Of a stretch of 64,000 nucleotides of DNA, positions 1 through 8,157 are shown one piece after another. The stretch comes from CBDBGD01 sp965205235 (GTDB lineage Bacteria > Chloroflexota > Dehalococcoidia > Lucifugimonadales > UBA1127), in the NCBI GenBank assembly GCA_965205235.1, contig CBDBGD010000005.1:62001-126000 (forward strand), in the 5' to 3' direction. The first letter of the stretch is position 1; each line of letters starts with the position of its first letter. The notes below the pieces were generated by a model. It saw nothing but the letters and a program-made list of their open reading frames with translations, did no database searches and was not told the DNA's origin. Position numbers and translations under genes: made by a program.

Positions 1-1120
1 TGCGATTGACCAGCCGTTCCAGGTCGGCCATCGTGCGGAGCAGCCGCCTGGTCTCCTCTCGCTGCGCGGCGCTGTGGACCAGCCACTCCACCGCGTCCTG
101 GCGCCTGCGGACGTCGTCGACGTTCAGCAGAGGCTGGCCCAGCCACTCCCGCAGCAGCCGTCCCCCCATGGGCGTCTGGGCGAAGTCCAGCACGCCCAGC
201 AACGACGGCCCGGCGCCGAACCGGCCTCCCTGGAACAGCTCCAGGTTGCGCCGCGTCTGCGGGTCCAGCGCCATGTAACGGGACGCCGAGTAGGTGTGCA
301 GCGAGGTGAGCTGGCGCACGGTGCCCCGTTGCGTCTCCTCCAGGTAGGCTAGGATGGCCCCGGCGGCCTGCACAGCCAGCGGCAGCCCCTCGCACCCGAA
401 CGGCTCGAGCGTCGCCGTGCCGAAGTGCTGCAATATCCGCTCCGTCGCCAGTTCTAGGTCGAAAGCCGAGGGCTCCATGTCCGTGGTCGTCCCTGGTCGA
501 AAGAGCACAGCCTGGCCCTGGGGCACCAGCGTCTCGGCGGGCGACAGGCGCTCCAGCTCCAAGGGCACCTGCTCCAGCGAAAGGTGGGCCGTGGCGTAGG
601 TCGACGTTGTAATGTCCGCGTACGCGAGGCCCGCGCTGTGGCCGTCGAGGATGACGGCGGCCAGGTAGTTCGGCGCGTTTCCCTCCAGCAGCACCGGCTC
701 GACCACCGTCCCCGGCGTCACGACGCGCACCACCTCGCGGTCCACCAGCCCCCGCGACGTGGCGGGGTCGCTGGTCTGCTCGCAGATGGCGACGCGGTGG
801 CCCTGCCGGATGAGGCGGGCCAGGTAGCCGTCCAGGGCGTGGTGGGGGATGCCCGCCATCGGCACTCGCTGTCCCTTGCCCATCTCCCTTGACGTCAGGA
901 CGATCTCCAGCGCCTCCGAGACCACGCGTGCGTCTTCGTCGAAGGTCTCGTAGAAGTCCCCCAGCCGAAAGAGCAGCACCGCGTCGGGGAAGCGGCTCTT
1001 GACCTCCAGGTATTGGCGGCGGAGGGGTGTCGCCTCGGCGCCTGGAGCAGCGCTCTTCCGCGGCGTGGTGCGCGGCCGTCTTCCGACGTTCGATTTCTGC
1101 TCTCTCGCGGGCGGGCGCAT
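1..1120 (-). CDS. mutS: DNA mismatch repair protein MutS (N-terminal part)
   Basis: MutS recognises mismatched or looped DNA and starts mismatch repair. Translating the minus strand from the ATG at 1118-1120 gives about 373 residues with no stop; the gene runs off the left edge. After a short basic N-terminal tail the protein reads RQYLEVKSRFPDAVLLFRLG, then GDFYETF, EIVLTSREMGKGQRVPMAG and HHALDGYLARLIRQG, which is the mismatch-binding domain I (the F of GDFYETF follows the family's F-x-E region), followed by ICEQTSDP and the connector domain. The start lies 14 bp after the trmD stop, so mog, trmD and mutS form a leftward operon. The ATPase domain would lie outside the window. Confidence 0.95.
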   Translation of the reverse strand, partial: MRPPAREQKSNVGRRPRTTPRKSAAPGAEATPLRRQYLEVKSRFPDAVLLFRLGDFYETFDEDARVVSEALEIVLTSREMGKGQRVPMAGIPHHALDGYLARLIRQGHRVAICEQTSDPATSRGLVDREVVRVVTPGTVVEPVLLEGNAPNYLAAVILDGHSAGLAYADITTSTYATAHLSLEQVPLELERLSPAETLVPQGQAVLFRPGTTTDMEPSAFDLELATERILQHFGTATLEPFGCEGLPLAVQAAGAILAYLEETQRGTVRQLTSLHTYSASRYMALDPQTRRNLELFQGGRFGAGPSLLGVLDFAQTPMGGRLLREWLGQPLLNVDDVRRRQDAVEWLVHSAAQREETRRLLRTMADLERLVNR

Positions 1121-1134
1121 ACAGCCTACTCTGG

Positions 1135-1917
1135 TTACTCCGGGTCGCGGAGACCCGCGCCCGCGGCCTGCTTCAGCATGTCAAGGAACGCCCGGTCCTC
1201 GGCTGAAAGATCAGCCTGCAACAGCAGGTCCGGCCTGCGCTGCCACGTCCACAGCAGGGCTTGGCGGCGGCGCCACCGGGCGATTGCGCCGTGGTCGCCG
1301 GACAGCAGCACGGGGGGCGCCTCCAGCCCCTGGAAGTTGGCGGGGCGGGTGTACTGCGGCCCCTCCAGCAGACCATCGACGAACGAGTCGTTCGCGGCGG
1401 ATTCCGCATCGCCCAGCACGCCCGGCAACAGACGGGCGATTGCGTCGATGACGATGAGTGCGGGAAGCTCGCCTCCCGTGAGCACGTAGTCGCCGATGCT
1501 CAGCGTCCGCGTGGCCAGGTGCTCCTCGACTCGTCCGTCCACGCCCTCGTAGTGGCCGCAGATGAGGATGAGCGCCGCATGCGAGGCCAGCTCTGCGGCG
1601 ACTTTCTGACTGAAGGGCTGGCCCTGGGGCGAGAGGAGGACCACCGGCGTCGACGCTCGGCTCTCGGCGCCCAGGTGTGCCTCCACTTCTGCCGCCGCGT
1701 GCTCCGTCGCTGCGAAGATGGGCTCCGGCTTCATTACCATGCCCGGACCGCCTCCGAAGGGGTAGTCGTCCGCGGTGCGGTGACGGTCCGTCGTGAAGTC
1801 CCGGATGTCGTGCAGCCGCACCCGAAGTGCTTCGCGCTCCTGGGCCCTCTTCAGGATGCTCGCCTCGAGCGGCCCTGAGAAGGTGCTGGGGAAGAGGCTG
1901 AGGACGTGGATCTCCAT
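1135..1917 (-). CDS. trmD: tRNA (guanine-N1-)-methyltransferase TrmD
   Basis: TrmD methylates G37 of tRNAs that read CNN codons, using S-adenosylmethionine, and so prevents +1 frameshifting. The 260-residue protein begins MEIHVLSLFPSTF; an upstream in-frame ATG at 2004 would overlap mog and is not used. Signature segments are DDYPFGGGPGMVMKPEPI and GDYVLTGGELPALIVIDAI, which form the SPOUT trefoil-knot cofactor site, then PANFQG and a helical C-terminal domain. It begins 7 bp after the mog stop and ends 14 bp before mutS. Being beside mutS and mog rather than rpsP/rplS is a departure from the common arrangement. Confidence 0.96.
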   Translation of the reverse strand: MEIHVLSLFPSTFSGPLEASILKRAQEREALRVRLHDIRDFTTDRHRTADDYPFGGGPGMVMKPEPIFAATEHAAAEVEAHLGAESRASTPVVLLSPQGQPFSQKVAAELASHAALILICGHYEGVDGRVEEHLATRTLSIGDYVLTGGELPALIVIDAIARLLPGVLGDAESAANDSFVDGLLEGPQYTRPANFQGLEAPPVLLSGDHGAIARWRRRQALLWTWQRRPDLLLQADLSAEDRAFLDMLKQAAGAGLRDPE

Positions 1918-1924
1918 CGACGCC

Positions 1925-2461
1925 CTACGAGCGGCGGCCGTGGGAGTGTCCGGCGCCGTGTGCGGGGCGATGTTCGGTGTCGCCCCGCACCGTGTCCAGT
2001 GCATGAGGCAGCACCGGCAGCAGGACCTCCAGGTACTCGCCGACGGCCTTGGGACTGCCGGGCAGGTTGACGATGAGGCAGCGCCCCAGGATGCCCGCCA
2101 CGCCCCGGCTCAGCGCCGCGAGTGGCGTCTTGCGACGGGTCTCGTCCCGCAGCGCCTCCGCCAGTCCCGGAACCGTCCGCTCGATGGCCCGCATCGTGGC
2201 TTCTGGCGTGACGTCGCGCGGCCCCAAGCCCGTGCCGCCGGTGGTGACGATGAGGTCCACGTGGGGCGCCCAACGTCTCAGCCAGCCGGTGATGAGGGCT
2301 GTGTCGTCCGGCACGACCTCTCGATGGCGCAGGCGCAGCCCCTGCTCCGTCAGCGTGCTCTCGATAAGCTCGCCGCTTGTGTCGATCCGGTAGCCTCGAG
2401 AGGCGCCGTCGCTGATCGTCAGGACGCCGTAGGTGAATGCGTGCGTCGGCTGAGATGGCAT
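1925..2461 (-). CDS. MogA/MoaB-family molybdopterin adenylyltransferase
   Basis: This family adenylates molybdopterin before molybdenum insertion in molybdenum-cofactor synthesis. The 178-residue protein starts at the ATG at 2459-2461 (MPSQPTHAF...). It carries the family motifs VLTISDGASRG near the N terminus, TTGGTGLGPRDVTPEAT (the TTGGTG MPT-binding loop) in the middle and LIVNLPGSPKAVGEYLEVLL near the C terminus. The last 20 residues are rich in His, Gly and Arg and look like a disordered tail. First gene of the mog-trmD-mutS operon and divergent from rsmH. MogA and MoaB cannot be told apart from sequence alone, so no symbol is given. Confidence 0.9.
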   Translation of the reverse strand: MPSQPTHAFTYGVLTISDGASRGYRIDTSGELIESTLTEQGLRLRHREVVPDDTALITGWLRRWAPHVDLIVTTGGTGLGPRDVTPEATMRAIERTVPGLAEALRDETRRKTPLAALSRGVAGILGRCLIVNLPGSPKAVGEYLEVLLPVLPHALDTVRGDTEHRPAHGAGHSHGRRS

Positions 2462-2554
2462 ACTGGTCACGGTGCGGCTATGATACCACAGGGAGGTGGA
2501 GACAGGATGGTGTGACAAATGAGACGAATATCGTCACAATATTTTTGGAAATTC

Positions 2555-2569
2555 CTTGAAAAATTCAAG
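2555..2569. promoter_or_regulatory. 15-bp palindrome upstream of rsmH promoter
   Basis: Perfect inverted repeat CTTGAA-AAA-TTCAAG, ending 8 bp before the rsmH -35 box, in an AT-rich stretch that stands out from the GC-rich surroundings. Position suggests an operator or an UP-like element for the rsmH-ftsA-ftsZ transcript; no regulator is identified. Confidence 0.4.
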
Positions 2570-2577
2570 AAACACGC

Positions 2578-2606
2578 TTGACAACTATGGGGCACGTGTG
2601 TAGCAT
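2578..2606 (+). promoter_or_regulatory. Sigma70-type promoter of rsmH-ftsA-ftsZ
   Basis: TTGACA at 2578-2583, a 17-bp spacer and TAGCAT at 2601-2606, followed by a GGAGG Shine-Dalgarno at 2627-2631. The -35 box is a perfect consensus match. Confidence 0.75.
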
Positions 2607-2630
2607 GAGCGTCAACAGACAGGTCTGGAG

Positions 2631-3620
2631 GTGACGCCTCAGCAGAGTCCACAATGTCCGGGGGTGACGTCCCAGAAACCTGAGACACGTCTCTACCGTC
2701 ATATCCCGGCCCTCTGCTCCGAGGTCGTCCAAGCACTCCAGGTTCGGCCCGGTGGCCGCTACGTCGACTGCACGGTGGGCGAAGGCGGACACTCCGAGGC
2801 AATCCTGGAGGCGGGAGCGGACGCAGCCGTCCTCCTCGGCCTGGATGCCGACCCGGAGGCCCTGGTGCAGGCCCGCAGAAGGCTGGAGCGCTTCGGACGG
2901 CGGGTCTGCCTGGTCAACCAGAACTTTACGAACTTGGAGCGCCTGGCCCGAGAGCAGGACTTCGCCCCCGTGGACGGCGTCCTCTTGGACTTGGGCCTCT
3001 CTTCACTCCAACTGGATGAGGAGCAGCGAGGCTTCACCTTCCGCGGCGAGCAGTCCCTGGACATGCGATTCGATCCCCGCCAGGAGCGCACCGCCGCCGA
3101 CGTGGTGAACGGCCTCGCCGAGGCGGATCTCGCGGACATCATTGCCCGCTACGGGCAGGAGCCGCGGGCCAGGCGCATCGCACGATACCTGGTGGCGGCC
3201 AGGCCCGTCCGCACGACGGCGGAGCTTGCGCAGATCGTCGCTCGGGCCGTCGGACGGCCCCGGAGGCGGATCCATCCGGCCACCAGGACCTTCCAGGCCA
3301 TCCGAATGGAGGTCAACGGCGAGCTGGAGAACCTGGAAGCAGCGCTGGCCCAGGCGATGAACGTCCTGGGCCCCGGAGGGAGACTCGTGGTTCTGAGCTA
3401 CCACTCCTTGGAGGACGGACTGGTGAAGCGCACGCTGAGAGACGCGGCACGCAGCGGCGGCCGAGTTACGTGCGCCCCAGCGGGCCCGGGCGAACATCGG
3501 CCTGGGCTGCGGGTGGTCACGAAAAAGCCCGTACGCCCCTCCCTGGAAGAGGTCTCCCGTAACCCAAGGAGTCGAAGCGCCCGCATGCGGGTGGCGGAGC
3601 TTTTGCAGGAGAAGGCGTGA
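2631..3620 (+). CDS. rsmH: 16S rRNA (cytosine1402-N4)-methyltransferase RsmH
   Basis: RsmH (MraW) methylates C1402 of 16S rRNA in the ribosomal P site. The 329-residue protein shows YVDCTVGEGGHSEAILE (SAM-binding motif I), DGVLLDLGLSSLQLDEEQRG, GFTFRGEQSLDMRFDP, RRIHPATRTFQAIRMEVNGE and LSYHSLEDGLVKR, all hallmarks of the family, and ends near RSARMRVAELL. The GTG at 2631 touches its GGAGG, so the GTG at 2664 (codon 12) is a possible alternative start. First gene of a cluster with ftsA and ftsZ; the usual ftsL/ftsI/mur genes are absent between them, as in Dehalococcoidia. Confidence 0.95.
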   Translation: MTPQQSPQCPGVTSQKPETRLYRHIPALCSEVVQALQVRPGGRYVDCTVGEGGHSEAILEAGADAAVLLGLDADPEALVQARRRLERFGRRVCLVNQNFTNLERLAREQDFAPVDGVLLDLGLSSLQLDEEQRGFTFRGEQSLDMRFDPRQERTAADVVNGLAEADLADIIARYGQEPRARRIARYLVAARPVRTTAELAQIVARAVGRPRRRIHPATRTFQAIRMEVNGELENLEAALAQAMNVLGPGGRLVVLSYHSLEDGLVKRTLRDAARSGGRVTCAPAGPGEHRPGLRVVTKKPVRPSLEEVSRNPRSRSARMRVAELLQEKA

Positions 3621-3634
3621 GATGCCCTCCTGAT

Positions 3635-3850
3635 CGATAGGTGGCGCCAGGGACCTGGGGGAGCCGGCCAACAGCGTACACACCCCTCGGCCAGCACCCC
3701 CTTGTCCCCTGGGCCGACCGGCGAAGGAGACGGGAGACCGTCCTCCCCGCCGGAGGAGTCTTGGTAGTTGAATCGCTCGCCCGTTCCGGGGGCTCCCCGG
3801 GATAGGGACGAGGCAGTTTGGCCACCCTGTCTGGGGGCGTCGTCGGAGCC
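3635..3850 (+). ncRNA. Candidate structured RNA between rsmH and ftsA
   Basis: This 275-bp gap has no credible ORF but strong pairing potential. CCAGGGAC (3647-3654) can pair with GTCCCCTGG (3704-3712); inside it GGGGG (3657-3661) faces CCCCC (3697-3701) and GGCC (3666-3669) faces GGCC (3689-3692). A second stem pairs CCGGCG (3718-3723) with CGCCGG (3748-3753), enclosing a third hairpin around 3726-3746. I see no RNase P, tmRNA, or known riboswitch core. It could be a leader controlling ftsA or simply a GC-rich spacer. Confidence 0.35.
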
Positions 3851-3895
3851 TAGCCGGCGATGCCTGGCCCGGAGAGGGAAGAAAGGGGCTTAGAT

Positions 3896-5164
3896 ATGGC
3901 ACGGGATTCCCTCCACGCCGCGATTGACCTAGGCACCTCCAAGGTCACCACGCTCATGGCCCGGCTCGGTCGCGACGGCCTCCCGGAGCTCATCGGCGTG
4001 GGCATCTCTCCCTCCCAGGGCGTCCGCAAGGGCGTTGTCGTCAACATCCAGGAGGCGCAGGACAGCGTCCGCGAGTCCGTCGATGAGGCGATACGCTCCT
4101 CGGGCGTGAGCAGCCCGAGCGCTCACGTCGGCATCACCGGCGACCACCTACGGATGTCCGTCCGCAGGGCCTCGGTCCGCTCGCCCTACTACAACGCGCC
4201 CATCACCTCCGATGCAATCGACCGCTCCATCCAGGCGATAAAGCCGTCGGACCTCCCACCGGAGCAGCAGCTTCTCCACATCGTGCCGCTCAACTACTCC
4301 GTCGACGGCCTCAAGGGCGTCCGCAACCCCATCGGCATGCATGCCCTGCGTCTGGACCTGGAGGCCCTCTGCGTGGTGGGCAGCAGCGCCCCCGTGCAGA
4401 ACCTGTCCAGGGCCGTGGCGGGCAGCAAGCTTGCCGTGCGAAGCCTCGTCGCATCCTCCCTGGCTGTCGGCGAGAGCGTCCTCAGCAAGGACGAGAGGGA
4501 GATGGGCGTTGTCCTGGTCGAGATCGGCGGTGGCGCCACCACCGTCTCCGTCTTCCAGCAGGGGCGCCTGTGCAACGCAGTGGTGCTCCCCGTGGGCGGC
4601 TACCAGTTCACCACGGACCTCTCCGTTGCCCTGAACTCGCCCTTCGACATCGCCGAAGAGGTCAAGCTGCGCTTTGGCCACGTCATCCCGGAGGAGATCG
4701 GCGGCGAGCAGGTGCAGGTCGAGGCTTTTGGCGACCGCCGAACCGTCAAGGTCGAGCGGCGCGAGGTCTGCCGCTACCTCCACGACCGCGCGGAGGAGAT
4801 CCTGCGCCTGGCAGCGCTCAAGGTCAGCGAGTTTGGCTTCCCGGCCATGCTGCCCGCCGGCATCGTCCTGACGGGCGGCGGCGCGAACCTACCCGGCATG
4901 GAGAAGCTGGCGCGTCGCATCTTCAACAAGCCTGTCCGCATGGGTCTTCCCGGTGGCCTGGAAGGGCTGCCGGACGGCCTGGAGGACCCGTCCTACGCCG
5001 CCAGCGTGGGCACCCTGCTGTGGGGAGTCCAGAACAGCGAGATGGCCAAGGAGCCTCTGAAGAGGGGCTACCGGACCAACGGCGTCACCAACGGACATCA
5101 CAACGGCTCCGGCGGCCTGATGGGATGGCTCAAGGGGCGTGGAGCGCGACACGCGCTGCGATAG
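3896..5164 (+). CDS. ftsA: Cell division protein FtsA
   Basis: FtsA is the actin-like protein that tethers FtsZ to the membrane and recruits the divisome. The protein (422 residues from the ATG at 3896, MARDSLHAAIDLGTSKVTT) has the phosphate-1 loop AAIDLGTSKVTTL, the SHS2 (1C) insertion around residues 80-160 with GITGDHLRM, the phosphate-2 motif VLVEIGGGATTVSVF and the adenosine motif ILTGGGANLPGMEK. The C-terminal GGLMGWLKGRGARHALR is basic and amphipathic, fitting the membrane-targeting helix. The Shine-Dalgarno is the purine run at 3871-3888; the longer reading from 3860 lacks a site. Lies 45 bp before ftsZ. Confidence 0.96.
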   Translation: MARDSLHAAIDLGTSKVTTLMARLGRDGLPELIGVGISPSQGVRKGVVVNIQEAQDSVRESVDEAIRSSGVSSPSAHVGITGDHLRMSVRRASVRSPYYNAPITSDAIDRSIQAIKPSDLPPEQQLLHIVPLNYSVDGLKGVRNPIGMHALRLDLEALCVVGSSAPVQNLSRAVAGSKLAVRSLVASSLAVGESVLSKDEREMGVVLVEIGGGATTVSVFQQGRLCNAVVLPVGGYQFTTDLSVALNSPFDIAEEVKLRFGHVIPEEIGGEQVQVEAFGDRRTVKVERREVCRYLHDRAEEILRLAALKVSEFGFPAMLPAGIVLTGGGANLPGMEKLARRIFNKPVRMGLPGGLEGLPDGLEDPSYAASVGTLLWGVQNSEMAKEPLKRGYRTNGVTNGHHNGSGGLMGWLKGRGARHALR

Positions 5165-5209
5165 ACCCAAGTCCGCGGCCACAGGACCGCGAGTGCAAGG
5201 AGAAGGGCT

Positions 5210-6328
5210 GTGTACAGCGAATTCGCAACGGCAGTGAACAACATCAAGGGGGCGCCGGTCATCAAGGTGGTCGGCATGGGCGGTGGCGGCTCCAACGCCA
5301 TCAACCGCATGTTCTCCAGGCCCATACCGGGCGTGGAGTACATTGTGATGAACACGGACGTGCAGGCGATCCATCGCTGCACCGTCCCCCATCGGGTCCA
5401 GCTGGGCGAGCAGCTGACCCGGGGCCTTGGCGTTGGCGGCGACCCAGAGGTGGGCCGCCTGGCTGCAGAGGAGAACCGAGAGGAGCTGGCGCAACTTCTG
5501 CAGGGGGCGGATATGATCTTCCTGGCCGCCGGCATGGGCGGCGGGACCGGCACCGGCTCCGCCCCCGTGGTCGCCGAGGTGGCGCGCGATTCCGGTGCGC
5601 TGACTGTCGCCATGGTCACCAAGCCCTTCGCCTTCGAAGGCTCCAAGCGCCGCAAGCAGGCCGAGGACGGCATCCACCGCCTTCGTGACAAGGTGGACAG
5701 CCTCATCGTCATCCCGAACGACCGCCTCTCTGCCGTCTGCACGGAGGAGGTCACCATCCAGAACGCCTTCACCATGGCCGACGACGTCCTGAACCAGGGC
5801 GTACAGGCCATCGCGGAGCTGGTGACGGTGCCCGGCGAGATCAACCTGGACTTTGCCGACGTGAAGACGGTCATGTCCGGCGCGGGCCCGGCGTGGATGG
5901 GCATTGGGTACGGCCACGGCGAGATGCGCGCGGTGGAAGCGGCCCAGGCCGCCGTCGCGTGCCCGCTGCTGGAGGTCGCCATCGACGGGTCCAAGGGTGT
6001 GCTGTTCAACATCGCCGGCGGCGAGAACCTGACGCTGATGGAGGTCCAGACCGCGGCCGACTGCATCAGCCAGGTGGTGGACCCGGACGCCAACATCTTC
6101 TTCGGCATGGTGACTGACGCTCAGCTGGAGGACGCTGTGCGCATCACGATCATCGCGACGGGGTTCCCATCAACCGAGACGCTCAACAGTGCGCGGGAGC
6201 AGGACCTGGCCAAGCTGGTTGCCGCCCCCACGGGCGCGGACCAGGAGTCAGAGATAGACCTGCCTCCCTTCTTGCGTACACTCCCCTTTGCCCGGCAGAA
6301 ACTTGCCAGCCGGAAGAGCGACGGCTAA
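5210..6328 (+). CDS. ftsZ: Cell division GTPase FtsZ
   Basis: FtsZ is the tubulin-like GTPase that forms the division ring. The 372-residue protein starts at a GTG with AAGGAGAAG 5-13 bases upstream. It has VVGMGGGGSNAINRM (residues 20-34), the tubulin signature GGGTGTG (110-116), the T7 synergy loop NLDFADV (212-218), and the C-terminal FtsA-binding tail DLPPFLRTLPFARQKL. The linker before the tail is short (about 20 residues). Downstream is a hairpin terminator. Catalytic residues are intact and there are no frameshifts. Confidence 0.97.
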   Translation: MYSEFATAVNNIKGAPVIKVVGMGGGGSNAINRMFSRPIPGVEYIVMNTDVQAIHRCTVPHRVQLGEQLTRGLGVGGDPEVGRLAAEENREELAQLLQGADMIFLAAGMGGGTGTGSAPVVAEVARDSGALTVAMVTKPFAFEGSKRRKQAEDGIHRLRDKVDSLIVIPNDRLSAVCTEEVTIQNAFTMADDVLNQGVQAIAELVTVPGEINLDFADVKTVMSGAGPAWMGIGYGHGEMRAVEAAQAAVACPLLEVAIDGSKGVLFNIAGGENLTLMEVQTAADCISQVVDPDANIFFGMVTDAQLEDAVRITIIATGFPSTETLNSAREQDLAKLVAAPTGADQESEIDLPPFLRTLPFARQKLASRKSDG

Positions 6329-6383
6329 GGCAAGGCCGGGTCCCCATGTCCCGAATGGTCGGGCCCTCTCCTCCCCCCGTGTC

Positions 6384-6404
6384 GCCCCGGTGAGCAACCG
6401 GGGC
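6384..6404 (+). terminator. Hairpin terminator after ftsZ
   Basis: GCCCCGGT (6384-6391), loop GAGCA, ACCGGGGC (6397-6404), then a short TTTT run at about 6413-6416. A perfect 8-bp GC stem 56 bp past the ftsZ stop. Confidence 0.6.
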
Positions 6405-6419
6405 GGCACTCATTTTGCG

Positions 6420-6960
6420 TGGCCGGCGCCTCCTGCGAGAGGGATTCGAGTCGAGTCGATTCGTCTTCGCGCGTTTTTTTCCCGGCCCTCCGTGCCTGGG
6501 GCGACGCGGTCCAGCTTTGGCATTCGTCTCGCACGAAGATGGGGACAGCTTGGACTCGTTTGATCGAACCGCTGTCGAAGAGGGTAGTGCAGCTTGGGGT
6601 CGTCTTTTCGTCGCGGATTGGAGCCGCAGCCGCAGATAGGAACGAATGCCGCGCGGGCCCGATCGCGGAACGAATCGGGGGGCGTTGCAGATAGGGGTTT
6701 GGGGGCGCGCGGAACGAATCGCAGGCAGCAGGGACGGCCAGCCGCGCAAGCCGACGACGTTTGGACGACGGCGGCCGTTGGAGGCGGATGGCGTAGTGGT
6801 TCCTGCCTTCGCAGGAGCGAGGATGGGTGTGGCAGGAACGACGAATGGGGTGGGGCGCGCGTGTTTGGGCATGGGGGGATGGTAGGGGATGGCGGGGGTG
6901 CGGGGAAGGGGGAAGTGGCACGCGGGCCCTTCGACACGCTCAGGGCGAGCGGCGACGAGG
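6420..6960 (+). repeat. Large dispersed intergenic repeat, copy A
   Basis: Non-coding block sharing ordered segments with 45200-45700 (same strand) and with 35160-35620 (opposite strand). Shared landmarks in order: GATTCGAGTCGATTCG-like start, a run of T after CGCG, CCGTGCCTGGGG, CAGCTTGGA-TCGT, GATAGGAA-CGA-TGCCGCGCGG, CGCGGAACAA, then GTTGGAGGCGGA, a TTCCTGCCTTCGCAGGA palindrome, and GATGGTAGGGGATGG at the end. No frame is kept open across copies, so it is not a gene. A CTTCGACACGCTCAGGGCGAGC palindrome (split repeat family) adjoins it at about 6930-6955. Confidence 0.75.
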
Positions 6961-6985
6961 GTTCAGGGTGAGCGGGGCGTCCGGG

Positions 6986-7130
6986 CTATGCCCGGGTCTG
7001 TATGACGACCCGGCCGCTGTTCTCGAATTCGATGCTGAGGTCGTGGCGGTGCAGCATGGCCGTGCCTACGAGCGGGTCGATGCCAACAGCTCCGCTTTCG
7101 ACGGAATCAACCGGTCCTCCGCAGGGCGCC
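6986..7130 (-). pseudogene. 3' remnant of a clan AA (retropepsin-like) aspartic protease
   Basis: Minus-strand translation ending at the TAG 6986-6988 gives AVGIDPLVGTAMLHRHDLSI followed by EFENSGRVVIQTRA. This matches the C-terminal end of the small clan AA aspartic proteases that often sit directly downstream of genes like the 90-residue one at 7107-7379. Only about 45 codons remain and they overlap the end of that gene in another frame; the catalytic D-T/S-G region is gone. Similarity judged by eye. Confidence 0.45.
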
Positions 7131-7379
7131 GCCTCCGAAGCGATAGAGTGTCCGGTGCCCGACCCGCATCAGCCAGACCTGGGCGTGGGGCCGCCGCTCC
7201 CGCAGGCGCTCCGCTGCAGTGACCGCCATATCGCCGACAGCGTAGTCGCCGCTGTCAACGTCGATGGCGACGATCTCTCCGTGGTGGGCCGCCTCGACGT
7301 GGGGGCGGATGTCCCGCTCGTATATCTGCTTGCCCAGGCGGGCCATGTCTTCGCTCGGGCGGCGTGTTGGCGTCGCCAT
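7107..7379 (-). CDS. Small conserved protein of unknown function
   Basis: The 90-residue protein contains HHGEIVAIDVDSGDYAVGD, AAERLRERRPHAQVWLMRVG and HRTLYRFGGG. Proteins with this pattern (AIDVxSGDYxxxxxxxxAxxRLxxRxPxAxxWLxRVG) are common small partners of clan AA aspartic proteases in cyanobacteria and Chloroflexota and are suspected antitoxin-like or regulatory proteins, but the function is not established. Here the protease partner downstream is only a remnant (6986-7130), so the pair is broken. Two TACAAT-like boxes lie 30-60 bp upstream on the minus strand. Lone gene in a repeat-rich gap. Confidence 0.7.
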   Translation of the reverse strand: MATPTRRPSEDMARLGKQIYERDIRPHVEAAHHGEIVAIDVDSGDYAVGDMAVTAAERLRERRPHAQVWLMRVGHRTLYRFGGGALRRTG

Positions 7380-8045
7380 GTCTCAGTCCTCGTCCTTCAG
7401 CAGCGCTATTGTACAGTTGGCATTGTAGCGCAACCGGTGGGGGCGCGCACTCTTCGACGGGCTCAGGGCGAGCGGGGGTTTGGCGGGCTCATGGTTCGAC
7501 AGGCTCACCACAAGCGGCGGCGGCCTCAGCCGACGCTGCGGGCGGGTTGTAAACCCGCCCTACGGTGGACCCGCCCCACCCGGCCCCTGGGTTCCGGCTC
7601 GGGGGCCGGAACGACGATGTGGGGGGCGCCGGCTCAGGCGGGCCCTTCGGCAGGCTCAGGGTGAGCGGGGGGTTGGCGGGCTTATGGTTCGACAGGCTCA
7701 CCACTAGGCCGGGGCGCTGCAGCCGACATCTTCATTGGGGCGGTGGCCCGTCCATCGACAACTACCGGAATCCCAAGCGCACTGGCAAGGATACTCAGGC
7801 GTGGACTCTGCTTAATCAGGCGGCCCGCATCATGTACTTGGAGTATGAGACGCCTGCCACGGCCTAAGGCTGCATTGTCAAGACACGATCGACAGCGGCT
7901 GCCACAAGCCCCGTGGCGGCCGCTTTTGTTGCTGTGGCCCCGCTGTCCTCTGGTAGGCTGCTTCCGTCTCTGACCGTACCCTGTAAGGGTACGGGTTTCG
8001 TCGATTTTCGCCACAAAAATGGTGGGTGTTCGCATACGATTTCCC
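7380..8045. repeat. Gap filled with short palindromic repeats
   Basis: Contains CTTCGACGGGCTCAGGGCGAGCG (two half-sites near 7449 and 7639), GGTTCGACAGGCTCACCAC (7493 and 7685), and GCGGGTTGTAAACCCGCCC (about 7550). Each also occurs in other gaps of this window. The stretch 7733-7867 reads in one frame to a stop with GPSIDNYRNPKRTGKDTQAW but has no start, no Shine-Dalgarno and no family I recognise; it could be the tail of a lost gene. Confidence 0.6.
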
Positions 8046-8099
8046 TTGACTGCCACAACATGTGGTGGTATGTTTCCACGGCGATACTAGATATTGTGG
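8046..8099 (+). promoter_or_regulatory. nrdR-nrdJ promoter with paired NrdR boxes
   Basis: A -35 TTGACT (8046-8051), 17-bp spacer and -10 TATGTT (8069-8074). Two 16-bp sites resemble the NrdR box ACACTATATATAGTGT: 8053-8068 (10 of 16 matches, inside the spacer) and 8084-8099 (12 of 16, ATACTAGATATTGTGG). Their centres are 31 bp apart, the three-helical-turn spacing typical of NrdR operators. Binding would block RNA polymerase, giving autoregulation of nrdR and control of nrdJ by NrdR sensing ATP/dATP. Confidence 0.75.
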
Positions 8100-8157
8100 T
8101 GATGCCCCCTCCGCTCCCCTGTCTTGGGCTGAGAGGTGGCGCCCAGGACGGGAAGCC

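Noticed and set aside
6..892. Four overlapping plus-strand ORFs at the left edge
   Set aside because: They are antisense to mutS, which is clear on the minus strand; the translations have no family features and biased third positions.
3621..3895. RNase P RNA or c-di-AMP (ydaO) riboswitch between rsmH and ftsA
   Set aside because: The RNase P core GAGGAAAGTC / ACAGAA and the ydaO core GACAGCTAAC are absent; only general pairing is present, so it is listed as an unknown structured RNA.
7565..7867. Plus-strand ORF ending GPSIDNYRNPKRTGKDTQAW...
   Set aside because: Its first half runs through two dispersed palindromes, it has no ribosome site, and I recognise no family; noted only as possible gene debris.
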